Assembly: GCA_002245135.1 (NCBI GenBank)
Contig: NGBS01000627.1
Coordinates: forward strand, 1 to 51,882
DNA: 51,882 bases
Reading direction: 5' to 3'
DNA from: Proteromonas lacertae
Taxonomy: Eukaryota > Sar > Bigyra > Opalinata > Proteromonadidae
Positions 19,163-29,733 of the stretch are shown here, piece by piece (position 1 is the stretch's first letter; each line of letters starts with the position of its first letter). The notes beneath the pieces were generated by a model. The model had not been told where the DNA came from. It saw only the letters and a list, made by a program, of their open reading frames with translations, and ran no database searches. The position numbers were made by a program, and so were the translations under genes.

Positions 19163-20095
19163 CAATATTTTTGTATAATTTAGCTTAAGATTATCTACAT
19201 CGATTGGAAATATAGTACATATTTTAATGCTTATTCCATGAACAGCCAAGTGTAACTGTAAATCTTTGCAATCTAAAAAACTATTTTTACGTTTGTAGTA
19301 TTGATTAATTCTTATTATTTTGATGTGATAGTTATAGAAATATATTCCCATTTGAATATCCTCTCTATATATCAATTTGGAGCTATTTAATTCCAATGTA
19401 TTTATGAAGGTACTCCAGTTATGTAGCTTAGGTAAAATATAAAAATTACCTGCTACAAATTCAGGTAAAGTAGTTAGATTATATAAAGAATAAGGTAAAT
19501 AGTTTTTATTATTTTTATCTCGTTTTGTTTTCATTGAAGGGTAGAAATAACCATAAATTACTTTATGGTTATTTTTGGAAATTAGAATATATAATATAAT
19601 TAATTGTAAGTTAGGATATACATCACTATCAACTCTTAAAATATAATCAAATCTGTTATATACACTTTTAGTCCAATTATATAACAATAGCGTAGATATA
19701 GTTAGGTTGTAATAATCATCATGAAAAGAAAATTGTAGAAGATCTGTTTCTTGTGATATTTCATTATCAAATCCAGAAAAGAATATAATTCTAGAATCAT
19801 AAATATCTAAATTTTTACTCCAAGTATTTCTTATTAAATATCTTCTATAAATATTAGAATAACATATTGGTACTACAATCAATATTCTTCTAAATTGAGT
19901 TATGTTAATGTTTTTAATTATTCTAAACAGTGATGGAGTTTTTACATGATAATGATCAATAGTTGTAGATAAATAGTTGTTGCAGTTGCTAATATTATAA
20001 ATATAAATGAAAATTACAGAATATATAAGTATAAGAATTAATATAATTATTAATAATGATAAATCACATATATTATTGAGAATAATGAATAACAA
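19151..20095 (-). CDS. GT31 galactosyltransferase-like enzyme, start unresolved
   Basis: About 314 residues. Hydrophobic anchor (LLIIILILILIYSVIFIYIY), then RILIVVPICYSNIYRRYLIR NT-W (Galactosyl_T start with the R-x-x-IR-x-TW pattern), YILRVDSDVY (D-x-D at about 156-158), a PEFVAGNFYIL loop and YREDIQMGIY (E-D at about 245). These are the GT31 signatures in order and spacing. A stop lies right before the first codon (TTG 20095) and no ATG occurs until late, so the true start is in a missed 5' exon or has been lost. Tail-to-tail overlap of 12 bp with the GT-B gene. Probably a Golgi beta-1,3-transferase. Confidence 0.75.
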   Translation of the reverse strand: MLFIILNNICDLSLLIIILILILIYSVIFIYIYNISNCNNYLSTTIDHYHVKTPSLFRIIKNINITQFRRILIVVPICYSNIYRRYLIRNTWSKNLDIYDSRIIFFSGFDNEISQETDLLQFSFHDDYYNLTISTLLLYNWTKSVYNRFDYILRVDSDVYPNLQLIILYILISKNNHKVIYGYFYPSMKTKRDKNNKNYLPYSLYNLTTLPEFVAGNFYILPKLHNWSTFINTLELNSSKLIYREDIQMGIYFYNYHIKIIRINQYYKRKNSFLDCKDLQLHLAVHGISIKICTIFPIDVDNLKLNYTKILLFN

Positions 20096-20110
20096 TTACT
20101 ATCAGCTAAT

Positions 20111-20760
20111 CTAATAGTTGAATCTCTTTATAATTATACTCTGTAATGTTTTATTTCTATCATACTGATGAATAATAAATGGTAATGATTTATCTTTTCT
20201 GTGTATTGTATTATTTTCTATAGTGAAACAACAATTATGAAATATATTTCTAAAAGTTAATTCTATTCCCACGGTAAATATAAATCCATTGTTATTGAGA
20301 TTTAAACATATATTCGTACTTTTTATTCTATTTTGGTAATATATATAGTTTAATACACCATGATCTGATGTAAAATGATAATATTATTTTAAATAAACTA
20401 AATATTGTTCAAGAATATCAGTAGGTTATATGAATCTCCTCCATTCATTGGAGTTTGTTCCATCTATCTTGTCTTATTGCAAATGGATAACTAGCATCTT
20501 CACATAAAACAATTCTATTTTTAATTTTTATAGTTTCTGGATTTATCTGTAATATACTAATTCTCAAATCAAGGAGAAACACATTACCATATTTATAATA
20601 ATACTTCATCAAAAAGCAGTAATACAAGCCATATCTATTTATAGCCCATTTATATTCTGTTATATTTTTAGGTAATATACATACTTTTACCAAATTATAT
20701 AATGAACTATTCTCAAACAAAAATGGCCATTCTTTTGAGATTTTATTTATGAATAAAGAA
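20111..20760 (-). pseudogene. Decayed nucleotide-diphospho-sugar transferase-like gene
   Basis: The longest piece (20445-20720) contains RYGLYYCFLMKYYYKYGNVF followed by LLDLRISILQ and CEDASYPFAIRQDRWNK. This resembles the segment of sugar transferases in which LLTDxRDxxFQ carries the metal site, followed by an E-D block. After a break, TSDHGVLNYIYY and then NGFIFTVGIEL continue to FNY and a stop at 20111. The canonical D-x-RD appears as DLR-I, so the metal site looks damaged too. There is no ATG and no anchor at the 5' end, which runs into the divergent gene at 20772. About two breaks. Confidence 0.5.
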
Positions 20761-20771
20761 AGATATATAGT

Positions 20772-21089
20772 ATGCTGATAATTATAGCATGTCCTAAAGA
20801 TGGTAAAACATTAAATCTAAATGTATCATCTTTTTTAGTAGATGTTGAAATTATTAAATTTAATAAAGAAAGCAATACATATGATAGTAGAGAGGCTGGT
20901 TTAATGTTAGATTATATTATTCAAACTTATAGTATTTCGAATTATAATATATTATTTTTTATTCACAATCATGATAAATCAGGCCATTATCCAACGTCAA
21001 TTATTATAGCCATTATTCATGATCATAATTATTATCCAATGTTCAATCCTAAAATGTTCCTTATCCTCCTGACTGCAGTGCAAATATAA
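20772..21089 (+). CDS. DUF3431-like protein, truncated
   Basis: 105 residues, ATG start. SREAGLMLDYIIQTYSISNY and ILFFIHNHDKSGHYP match the centre of DUF3431 proteins, in which N/G-REA-x-YL-x-YI-x-x-NY leads to F-x-HGH-x-x-S-x-H. Members are found mainly in fungi, oomycetes and algae and are thought to be glycosyltransferase-like, without a proven activity. The usual C-terminal half is absent and the last 20 residues look out of family, so this is probably a remnant although its frame is open. Confidence 0.5.
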   Translation: MLIIIACPKDGKTLNLNVSSFLVDVEIIKFNKESNTYDSREAGLMLDYIIQTYSISNYNILFFIHNHDKSGHYPTSIIIAIIHDHNYYPMFNPKMFLILLTAVQI

Positions 21090-21123
21090 TATTGTAATTA
21101 ATTACTTTGTATTGACCAAATTA

Positions 21124-22357
21124 TTATTTTATACTAGAATGTTTTACAAAATCTTTGAAAATATAATAAAAAGATGATGTATTTAAAACAAATTCATCAT
21201 CTTTTTTGTTGTAAGTTGAATAAATACCATAATAATTATATCCTAAAATAAAAGATAGTTCAGCAAAACATAATACTGGAAAATTATCATTTATTAATTC
21301 CATTATTTTTACACCATTCTTTGATACTATAATGTTTGTTAATCCTGCACCGTGAGGTGCTACTATTATATCTGCATTTGAAAACATATCTATCATTACT
21401 GTGAACTTAGTAGAAGGCTCATATATATTACAATTATAATAGTAGTATTCATTACATATTTTGTTAACAATGTCGAAGAAGTGTTTTAATCTCCTAGTAT
21501 AAAGTCTTCTGATAAATAGTATAATTGGTGTTACATATTTATTTTTATTTTTTATTTTTGCTAATAATATATTTCTTAATTGCAAAACTGAATATGTATA
21601 TATTGACGAAGTACATTCCACTCTTTCCATCATTATTACATATTTAGAATATACATTTCCAGAAATTATATTATTTACAGATATATCAAGCAACATTAAA
21701 TAATTCATTATAGCGCGCTGTTGTTATGAATATGTATTTGATAATTCGAAATACTATTTAGTATTGATAGCAGTGGAATAATTTTAGTAAGAAAATTAAT
21801 TATTGAATGATATATTGCAGATCCTAAATATTGTGTGTTATTTGGATTATTATATTAGTATTATTCTTTTTTAAATTGTAAATTGGTGTATTTAGTATTT
21901 CTTTTTTGCATCTACAACCTCCTTTAATAGATATATATTCGTTGCATAATGTTAGTATTGAACCATATTCATTTAAGATGATATTTTTGAAAAAATATAT
22001 CATGTATGATTTATTTTCATATACGGTAGATGACTTTCTTTTGATAATTAAATTTCTCTTTCTAATTACATTATTTCCAAATTTTACTGCAAACCTTTTA
22101 GTTATTTTAATATAAATAAATCTATTATTTGATAACACATTATTTACATTAGCACAAGAATAATTTTTAGTTATGTTATTATTGCATTTAATAATAATAA
22201 TTCCATCCATTTTTCCTATTGTTGATAGAATTACATTTTTTGTTCTGAGTTTTGGGATTTTGGAAATACTAAATATAAAGGAATTATAAATAAATTCCAA
22301 TATAATGAAGCATATAAAGAACAAATAAATAAGTAAAGAAAATACTATTTGTATAAT
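21124..22357 (-). pseudogene. GT61-family glycosyltransferase, frame broken
   Basis: The N-terminal part (about 22357-21824) has an anchor and NEYGSILTLCNEYISIKGGC. The middle (about 21824-21712) reads YLGSAIYHSIINFLTKIIPL, the YH-containing helix of GT61 (DUF563). The C-terminal part (21708-21124) has TPIILFIRRLYTRRL and ADIIVAPHGAGLTNIIVSKN, the APHGAGL signature, then MELI. The order and spacing of a whole GT61 enzyme are kept, but in three different frames, with about two breaks, and no ATG precedes the anchor. Either a recent pseudogene or a gene with sequencing errors in homopolymers. Plant and animal GT61 enzymes are xylosyl-, arabinosyl- or GlcNAc-transferases. Confidence 0.75.
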
Positions 22358-22489
22358 TTAGATTATAAGAAATTTAAAGTTTTGTTCATAAACATATGAT
22401 TAATAAACATCTTTGATGTTATTATATCTTTTATTATTACGAATTATTTTGTTATATTTTTTTCCCCTACATTCTGAAAATATTAATCT

Positions 22490-22970
22490 ACAATCCCAAC
22501 ACTTATCAATACTCCAACGAAGATAGTCTTGATAGTAGATCCAGATTCACCTCCGTGAATGATCTTACCGATCAATTCTATGAGAGGATCCATTGGAGCC
22601 ATTACCCTTTGGTAGCTCCGATAAAGCTACCTTGAGAACCAACAATCGAAGAAGGCGAAAGTCAAAGGGAAGGGATGTTCTCAAAACCAATGGACTAGGT
22701 AAAGTAAAACTTCATTAGGCCAAGAGAAGCAAAGGTGGTAAATCAAGGACCAGTAGAAGCACCAACAAAGTCATTATCTATCGTCTCTAAGTAGTAAAGT
22801 CTTTCCCAATGATGAACCAACCCCTTGAAGATCCACAACTACAACAGCCTGAAGAATAAGAAGGTAACCTGATTGTCAATGATCCAAAGCAATGCTTAAG
22901 CAGCATCCCGAGATACTCAAGAAGCTTAAAGACAAACGCATGGAGAATACCATTGGTTGGTCAAGCCTTC
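22490..22970 (+). mobile_element. GC-richer relic with basic peptide stretch
   Basis: Decayed block of the hairpin-element type by composition. One plus-strand frame near 22620-22860 is strikingly basic (NNRRRRKSKGRDVLKTNGLG, then AKRSKGGKSRTSRSTN), like a DNA-condensing or nuclear-targeting segment, and ends QPLEDPQLQQPEE. No tips or duplications found. Broken; fossil. Confidence 0.35.
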
Positions 22971-23033
22971 AAGCTTTAGTTTTCAAAATACAATAATAGC
23001 AAACAATTATAATAAATAAAAACTTGTTAGTAG

Positions 23034-23178
23034 TTACTTGTAATTTCTTGCTATCATCGTCTTCATCTTCATGTGTTCTGGAGATAAAGACGACCGATTT
23101 AAACCACTAATTCTTCCTGTGAGGGAGAATATCCTCTCAACCTCACAGGAAGTTGGTGGGTATTTTAAATATTTTTGC
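23034..23178 (-). pseudogene. hAT transposase C-terminal fragment
   Basis: The minus strand reads YPPTSCEVERIFSLTGRISG and NRSSLSPEHMKMKTMIARNY, then a stop. This is the hAT dimerisation block (P-T/A-S...ER-FS-x-x-G-x-x-x-x-x-x-R-x-x-L-x-P). Only this end remains and no element ends were recognised. It is a different lineage from the hAT copy at 8849-9085. Too short to appear as a normal open frame. Confidence 0.7.
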
Positions 23179-23195
23179 GAAATTTTGAATAGATT

Positions 23196-23397
23196 AAGAA
23201 AGTCAAATTAAGGGCATATATGAGCCCAGCATAATATAACGAATTGATTGATGTATTTTTTATTGTCTAATTATGTTTCTAAGGGTAAAAAAACCATAGG
23301 TGGTTATAGCACACATAAAACTGCTATTTTTTTGATAAAAAAATCATAGAGGCTATAGCACACTGTGCTCTGGCCCTTTCTTTCATTATTATTATAC
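23196..23397. repeat. Dispersed repeat R1, copy 2
   Basis: Homologous to 1647-1853, same orientation, diverged by scattered substitutions. Same internal order: GGGCATATATGAGCCC hairpin, TAGCACACA block, poly-T, second block with GGCTATAGCACACTGTGC. Confidence 0.6.
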
Positions 23398-23399
23398 TA

Positions 23400-23790
23400 T
23401 TGAAAAGATAAAAGATTTATTAAATGATTTAGGAGCAGTCACTATATACCAGGATGAGTTTTAGGCTTATGCTAAAAGGCTAATGGTGCGAAGCAAATTA
23501 TGTTGGATTAGAGATCGTATAAGAATGTGGTGGGGAATCTTGAAGTTGTTCTCCTAGCCAAAAACTAACATATTATCCAATATCAATAACAATAACAATG
23601 TCAATCTCACAGATTATGACTTATCTCCAATATCACCAAGATCCATTAAGGTCTAGCTTGGTAGCACAGCATTCGAGCCTTATGGTCTGTAGCCCTTACT
23701 ATATATTATTATTATCCTACGCTAAAAACTATTCTAAACACAAAAATAAAATTTGACCCGTAAATTTATTCAAACACTAAAATATATAAA
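23400..23790. other. Gap: relic sequence without readable genes
   Basis: 23400-23700 has intermediate composition and no long frame. A stretch at 23650-23690 superficially resembles a tRNA A-box but lacks a tRNA shape. 23700-23790 is AT-rich. Confidence 0.4.
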
Positions 23791-23819
23791 GAATTTTAAA
23801 TTCACCGCTTGCTCCAGCA

Positions 23820-23901
23820 TAACCCGTACCAAAAACTAATACACACTCAAATCGCTTATTCTTACCTGTAGAAGGCACCTAAGAATAGTCTGGTACGGTA
23901 A
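23820..23901. repeat. Structured repeat R2, copy 1
   Basis: 82 bp with outer stem AACCCGTACCA / TGGTACGGTA and inner stem CTTATTCTTA / TAAGAATAG, loop containing AGAAGGCACC. Homologous copies are at 27384-27462, 43411-43493 and, as its mirror, 45130-45212. Each is followed closely by ATACATATAT-like sequence except the most diverged. Confidence 0.7.
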
Positions 23902-24076
23902 TACATATATATCATTAAACATAACATATTATTATCTTCGATCAACTTCAAAAACTAATTACTAATATTTTTGATATATTTTTAAAATTAATATATATTT
24001 ATATACAAATAATAGTATCTAATATGAACAGAGAATATCAAGTTAATACTGTGTGTCTATACTCATCGAGGAGAAA

Positions 24077-24301
24077 TATATAGTATATAAATGGGACTAT
24101 GGCACATTGTCACAGAGTCCTAACGAGTGTTCTAGGGGTCCGTCCCCTTCTAGATTCAGAGTTGACTTTTACGGGGCCATCATCGATGCAATCAATGATG
24201 GCCCCGTAAAAGTCAACTCTGAATCTAGAAGGGGACGGACCCCTAGAACACTCGTTAGGACTCTGTGACAATGTGCCAGAGTCCCATTTATATACTATAT
24301 A
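24077..24301. mobile_element. Miniature hairpin-ended element, nearly perfect palindrome
   Basis: 225 bp: arms of about 107 bp, essentially identical when inverted, around an 11-bp centre near 24189. Tips TATATAGTATATAAATGGG as in the 6.6-kb element, and the same GGGACTATGGCACATTGT hairpin. Perfect 6-bp duplications GAGAAA flank it (24071-24076 and 24302-24307). Young by arm identity. It has no coding capacity of its own. Confidence 0.92.
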
Positions 24302-24680
24302 GAGAAAAGAGCAAATTTCATCCCATTGAGTACAGATAAACAGCATTAAACTAATATTGTGTTTATATAATACACATACTATAACCAACTATATATCCCT
24401 TCATAACTGATTATGAGTAACAACATTATGTAGTTATATTGTTTGTAAAGTCTCTAATCGCTCAACGGGGAGTTGTACTCAACGAGGAACAACATTAGTA
24501 ATATTGATCAAATAATATAACCAAATATCTGATTTACAATATTTTTAATTTCTTTATAATAAATCTTTGTTGTTTTTGTTTTCTTTTTGTTTTACAAATA
24601 AATATAATGCAACATCTAACTATTAAACATATATTTCTATATACTCTACTTCTACATATGTTAGAAATGTGATTTGAAAG

Positions 24681-25735
24681 CAGGATTGTATAAATAGGTA
24701 ACCTATAGATTTTAGGTAAAACCTATAATCTAGCTTTGACCGTTGGTCGGTCAAACCTTGAGCATTATTTTGTTAAAATCTATTTTAATAACTTACTGAG
24801 TAACATTTGCTTTATACAAACTACCATACTATATAAAATATTATTCCTGCTTCTTGTTTTACTTTAATTACCATAGTTAGAATAAGATTGGTTGAAATTG
24901 TATAAATATCTATTCTGATATATTAAAATTCATCTACAAACTACTCAATAGTGATATTTAACATATCTATAAACAACTTGTTATTTTGATGATTAATTTA
25001 TATTGATTACTATCTCTAAAAAACAAATATAAATGTAATTATAATAATAAATCTCTATTTCTGGATATTAATGATTTGTCTTCAATAAGTCTCTTACTTT
25101 CTCAGTTTCTGAAAATAAATAATCATTATAAAACTCTCTTAGAGTTATACTATATCCTAGTTTGAAGCAAAACCTTCTAATTCTGGTGAATTTACATAGA
25201 TCTTTGTTGACAGAATCTGAATTGACTTTGGCTTTTACCATATGTAATAATCTGAATATTTTATTTTAATCACGTTTTCCAAAATATTTTAAAGTAGTTA
25301 ATATTTTTATGAAACATTTTATAATTGAATAAATCCATAACTTCTTTCGATGCGAAAGGAGGTAATGTGATATCCCTATAGTTTCATATATTATAAAGTA
25401 TTATAAATATTGAGTAATTACACATTTAAATGATATAAATAGTCAAACCATCAAGCTTGATGTTTTTTCTTTTATTTTTTTTATTCTATAATTAATTTAA
25501 TATTATGTTAATAATATGTTATTGTGAGTCATCATTGAGAAATAGATCAAAATAATAGTTATATAAAAAGTGCATCGACGGACAATCAAATTTGATATTT
25601 GAAAGATGATGTATAAAGCTTTAATTTTGTATATATGGTTAGATAATATGCTTGTTAACTCATTTTCAATAGGAGTTCAACTTATAGTTAGTATAAGGAA
25701 GGTAAAAGGTAAACATATATTTTCTGATGAAATCT
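24681..25735 (-). mobile_element. Non-autonomous hAT-type element, second copy
   Basis: Inverted relative of 6259-7345, highly similar through most of its length. The tip CAGGATTGTATAAATAGG is at 24681; at the other end homology fades after 25710, with a deletion of terminal sequence, so no duplication pair can be shown. The 57-codon frame of the first copy is present. An approximately 30-bp stretch near 25280 is missing from the first copy. Confidence 0.75.
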
Positions 25736-25989
25736 AGTTTTTTCTCAACAACTTGAAAGTTATATGAAACAATAATTTACTAATCTATTAGTCATATTAT
25801 AATAAAGAAGTTATTATTATTATTTTCATTAATTGATATAAAATTTAAATCTAATTCTGTCATTTGTTATATATGCAGCTTAATTTCTTTTTATAAAGTA
25901 GATGTTTGATATTTAGTCATATATAATTAAATTTATAATGTCATGATATCTCTAAACAACATTAATCACTGAAATCTTTTTATGAAAAT

Positions 25990-26722
25990 TCCATGAAAAA
26001 CTTTGAAAATTCCAAATAAACGTTAAAGAGAGAAGTCATTATCGTTATTTGGAATTAGAAAGAAAAGGTTTTAGATCAGCTCCAAAAAGAGGCAGAAAGC
26101 CTTTATTAAATGCTGCAACTAAGGCTTAAATCATCCATTGGAACTATAAACCACTATTTAAGATCCATCAAATACTATATCATAAAAAGGAGCAAAAATC
26201 TTCCCTAATCTCCAACAAAAATAAAAAAAGATTTCAATTTTGTATTCAAAATTATAATTTCAATTTCGAAAACTTAATCTGTGTTGATGAATGTCATTTC
26301 ATCAATATACCTCTTTCCAGAAAATATTACTAGTCAAAGATGAAACAGTCTAAGATATAGAAAAAAGTATAAATTAATGTTTTACAAAGGGAGGTTAAAC
26401 TCTCAAAAATATAGAGATATAATCTTGAAATATTTAAAAGATATTAAAACATATGAAAAGGAAAATTTCTGGATACAGCAAGATAATGCGCCCTTGTTAC
26501 ATGGGGGAAAATAACATTCAATTTTTTAATAATTTAGGAATGAATTTCATAAAACACCGCCCTGCTTCTCCTGATCTGAATTCGATTGAGAATGTTTGTG
26601 GGGTGATAAAAAGAAATGTACTAACACATACATGTAGCAACGAAGAATCATTAATAAATAAAGAAAATAAATTCAGATCTCTCCAAAAAAATGGAAAAAG
26701 AGATTATCATTTTTTATAATTT
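25990..26722 (+). pseudogene. Tc1/mariner transposase remnant (DD34E type)
   Basis: Reading across frames, the plus strand shows RSAPKRGRKPLLNAATKA (linker after the DNA-binding part), NLICVDECHF (first Asp, near 26286), FWIQQDNAP (second Asp, near 26482) and PASPDLNSIENVCGVIKRNV (Glu near 26586). The spacing of about 34 residues between second Asp and Glu is the Tc1 arrangement. Several stops and frame changes make it dead; the largest open piece is 26453-26719. No terminal repeats recognised. Confidence 0.8.
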
Positions 26723-26725
26723 GTG

Positions 26726-27067
26726 TTATGTTATGTTTGTTTGTAAAACAAAAAGAAAACAAATACAACATAAAAAAATTAAAAATATATTGACATTTAT
26801 TTGTAACATAGTGTATATTTTTGTTGAGGCACTTAAAAGTTCCTTTTTACCTCTCTTTAACAATGATTTCATACCATTCTTCATCTTTTCCATATACCTG
26901 TTATATATACTCAAAGAAATATCAAGTTTTTTAATAATTGTAGATTTATAAACCTTTTTTTCTTTCAATTTTAGGAATTTTTGATAATTATTCATCGAAG
27001 ATTGTAAATATGATTTCTTTTTATAATAAATCCTACATTTCATTAAATATAAAATAGATAGTTCCAT
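26726..27067 (-). pseudogene. Tc1/mariner-like helix-turn-helix part, opposite strand
   Basis: 113 codons. KVYKSTIIKKLDISLSIYNR followed by YMEKMKNGMKSLLKRGKKEL resembles the N-terminal helix-turn-helix and linker of Tc1 transposases (I-x-x-x-L-x-I-S-x-x-x-V... G-R/K-K). It is oriented against, and ends 4 bases from, the catalytic remnant on the plus strand, so the two are pieces of two copies or of one rearranged copy. Hydrophobic tail at the end is probably non-coding. Not intact. Confidence 0.45.
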
Positions 27068-27383
27068 AGTATTTTTCCCTATATTTCTTTTATATCATAC
27101 ATTTTTAATTAACATACTTCCAAAATGACTGAATTAGATTTTGAATTTATGACCTCTGTGTTCTAAACTAAATAATTCATATATGTAATAGTTTCTTTGA
27201 AATGTTTCTAAATGTTAGGGTTATATGCTAAAAAGAAATATATAGCAGATGTAGCTTATATGCTAAATTAAGATTATATTTGAATATAACTCACTACCAA
27301 ACCCTCTACTGTCGAATTTATACGGTAGATTTATGGAACGTGTTGAAAGGAGAAGTAACATTACTTTCTTGCTTACTTTATTA
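27068..27383. other. Gap: nothing recognised
   Basis: AT-rich, no readable frame on either strand. Confidence 0.5.
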
Positions 27384-27462
27384 TAAAGGTACCAAAATCT
27401 ACTTTCTCTCATAAATCGCTTATTCTTATCCTTAGAAGCGCCTAAAAATAGTCTGATATTGG
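27384..27462. repeat. Structured repeat R2, diverged copy
   Basis: Shares the core AAATCGCTTATTCTTATC...AGAAG.GCCTAA.AATAGTCTG with the other copies; the outer stem has decayed to AAAGGTACCA / TGATATTGG. Confidence 0.55.
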
Positions 27463-27584
27463 ATGAATATATTATATATTATATATACTCCATACTATTA
27501 TTTTAATATTTGCTATTATTTTAATCATTAACTATAATTATATATTCTTTTTGCATAATTATATAGATATAAACTATGGTTTAA

Positions 27585-28315
27585 TATTTAATCATTTATG
27601 GTCATGTAATATTTTAATGACATATAATTATACATTTAAAAGTCAATCATATGAAGATAAAATTATGTATGTAAATACCCATCTCCATACCTTAATGGAA
27701 TATTTATTGAAATAGGAGCATTAGATGGAATAAAATATAGCAATTCATACTTTTTTGAGAAAAGTTTGGGATGGAAAGGATTGTTAGTTGAAGGATCAAC
27801 ATCAAACTGCAAAAAATTAAAACATAATCATTATATTAGAAATAGATCGGAAATTATATGTGCAGCTATATGTGATGGTGAATCAACTATATTTATTGAA
27901 AGTGATGCTATTGGTGGCATTGAAAATGAATTGCCATATAGATCTTGGGCTAACTTTTCATTATCCAAAAGAACAATAAAAAAATGTATAAAATTAAATA
28001 AAATAATAAGATATTATGGAATTACTCATATTGATATATTCTATTTAGATGTAGAAGGTAGTGAATTAGCAGCTATAAAATACTTTGATTTCAATATTAC
28101 AGTGAATTATTGGATTATTGAATTTAACAATAAATCAATGAATGAGCAAAATACTATTGAAAGAATTCTATATATAATAATGGATATGAAGAATGTAAAA
28201 TTGAAGTTGGAAAAATAATAGGGTGTTATGAAAATAAAAAATACAAAAATGTTGTTAATAATTATAAAATGCATGAATCTAAATACATAAATGTAGACGG
28301 AGAAGATTGTTAATA
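27585..28315 (+). pseudogene. FkbM-family methyltransferase, frame broken
   Basis: A second FkbM subtype. SQSYEDKIMY (near 27640) and, after a frame change, NGIFIEIGALDGIKYSNSYF (SAM motif I, 27710-27755), FEKSLGWKGLLVEG (second strand), HIDIFYLDVEGSELAAIKYF (DVEG signature, near 28030-28090) and WIIEFN. Relatives of this kind start SQ-x-x-QDK and have F-x-E-x-GA-x-DG-x-x-x-SN. The C-terminal part continues past an in-frame stop at 28217 to about 28315. About two breaks. Substrate unknown, presumably a sugar hydroxyl. Confidence 0.75.
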
Positions 28316-28403
28316 TTTTTGCCTTTATTCTGAATTTAACTATTTTATTTTTTCCATTTATTCTTTGATAAAATTTACTGCATGAAATTTATTATATTAA
28401 GAT

Positions 28404-28804
28404 TCATTGATTAAATGAACACACACTTTTCTTTATGTACACAATTACTAAATAATTTGCTCTGCTTTGTATATACATTTCTAATAAACATTCAATTGAA
28501 TCATTATTCAATAATTTATAATACCAATTATTTGAATGCATGATTTTAATTGTTAATATAATATTTCTAACCATAATTAATTTCTTATGTGATATATTAG
28601 TTATTTTAAATGAATGGATGAAAGAATAACATATCTTATGTGGTACTTTTCAATATACTCCACAATAGTTTTGTTAAAGTATGATAAAAAACTAAAATTG
28701 GTAAAATATGTCATTATATAGTTTTTAACATAATTAACTATTATAATGCAATTATATGTCATTTTACTTTTTATTTTATTATTAATTTTGTTAAAGTTTA
28801 TCAT
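28404..28804 (-). pseudogene. Possible decayed gene, unidentified
   Basis: Two minus-strand frames (28804-28601, 67 codons; and 28574-about 28404, ATG MVRNIILTIKIMHSNNWYYK) have protein-like composition in adjoining positions. No family recognised. Overlaps the start of the methyltransferase at 28746. Weak. Confidence 0.25.
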
Positions 28805-29733
28805 ATTTTTTAATGATGATATATTATTAAATGATTATTTAACAAAATCATTTCTTACAAAATATAACATAACAAAAAACTCATGGTGTGCTATAGCAAA
28901 GGAATCATTTATAATGCTATTTTTTATGTGCTTAGAAAAGGTGCCAAACATTAGTATATTTCTTTATATCTTTAGATTGCTATATTAAAGATAGTAATCA
29001 GCTTACTGTATTGTATATAATTAGATCAAACACAATCATAGATTTAAAATTAAACAATTATTTCAATTATAACAAATGCAAAAAATTAAATAGAATTAAA
29101 ACTATACCTGAAATTACTCCATACAATTCAAATAAAAAGAAAATACAAGTAAGAAGAAAAATAATTGATAATATTAATAATAATATTGAAAATAATCTCG
29201 TAGTAGGAAGTGGTCATTCATTAGGATTCAATGATGAAACTTTTCCAGGATATATATCTACAGATCAAGATGAATTAGATTTAACTAATAGATTTGAAAT
29301 ATCTCAGTATATCCCAAAGGAATCAATAACTAATATAATAGCTAATCATGTTTTGGAGCATATATTTTATAATAATATATTAGTTGTTTTAAGAAATATA
29401 CATTTCATGCAAAAAATAAATGGATATTTAATAGCATGTGTTCCAGATATAAACTCATACACAAGTGTTTTATATAAAAATAAGGAAGAGTCTATAACAT
29501 TTCAACCATTAGCATCTCATTATATATTCTTTTCATATGAATCATTAGAATATCTATTAAGCAATATGGGCTATTCTGTATCTCCTATATATTATCACAG
29601 ATATGATAAGCATTATTATGGAGATAATGAAACATTTGAAATACTGAAATCAATTAATCTTAAAAAATATATAGAGAGAAGTATAAAATCAGCTGGTTAT
29701 GAAGTATGTGTTTTATGTAAAAAAAATAATTAA
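28746..29733 (+). CDS. SAM-dependent methyltransferase, type-11-like
   Basis: The main frame (29011-29733, 240 codons, no ATG at its start) contains NNLVVGSGHSLGFNDETFPG followed by YISTDQDELDLTNRFEISQY and ITNIIANHVLEHI. This is the order G-x-G loop, D at the second strand, LD-x-x, and E-H-V-L-E-H of class I methyltransferases of the Methyltransf_11 type. Directly upstream 28746-28988 starts with ATG and a strong membrane anchor but is in another frame. The two probably belong to one gene with a break or short intron between them. The 3' half from 29352 on is duplicated inverted at 14087-14467. Substrate likely a glycan, by context only. Confidence 0.65.

Noticed and set aside
23115-23152. 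12-bp hairpin CTTCCTGTGAGG/CCTCACAGGAAG as a regulatory site
   Set aside because: It falls within hAT transposase coding remnants; probably coincidental.
23650-23690. tRNA-like TAGCTTGGTAGCAC and ATTCGAGCC
   Set aside because: The two boxes are only about 10 nt apart and no acceptor or anticodon stem can be formed.
24053-24388. Two opposing 71- and 92-codon frames with identical ends
   Set aside because: Both are translations of the 225-bp palindromic miniature element.
26726-26951. Plus-strand frame 26691-26951
   Set aside because: Antisense shadow of the transposase-like minus frame; low-complexity hydrophobic translation.
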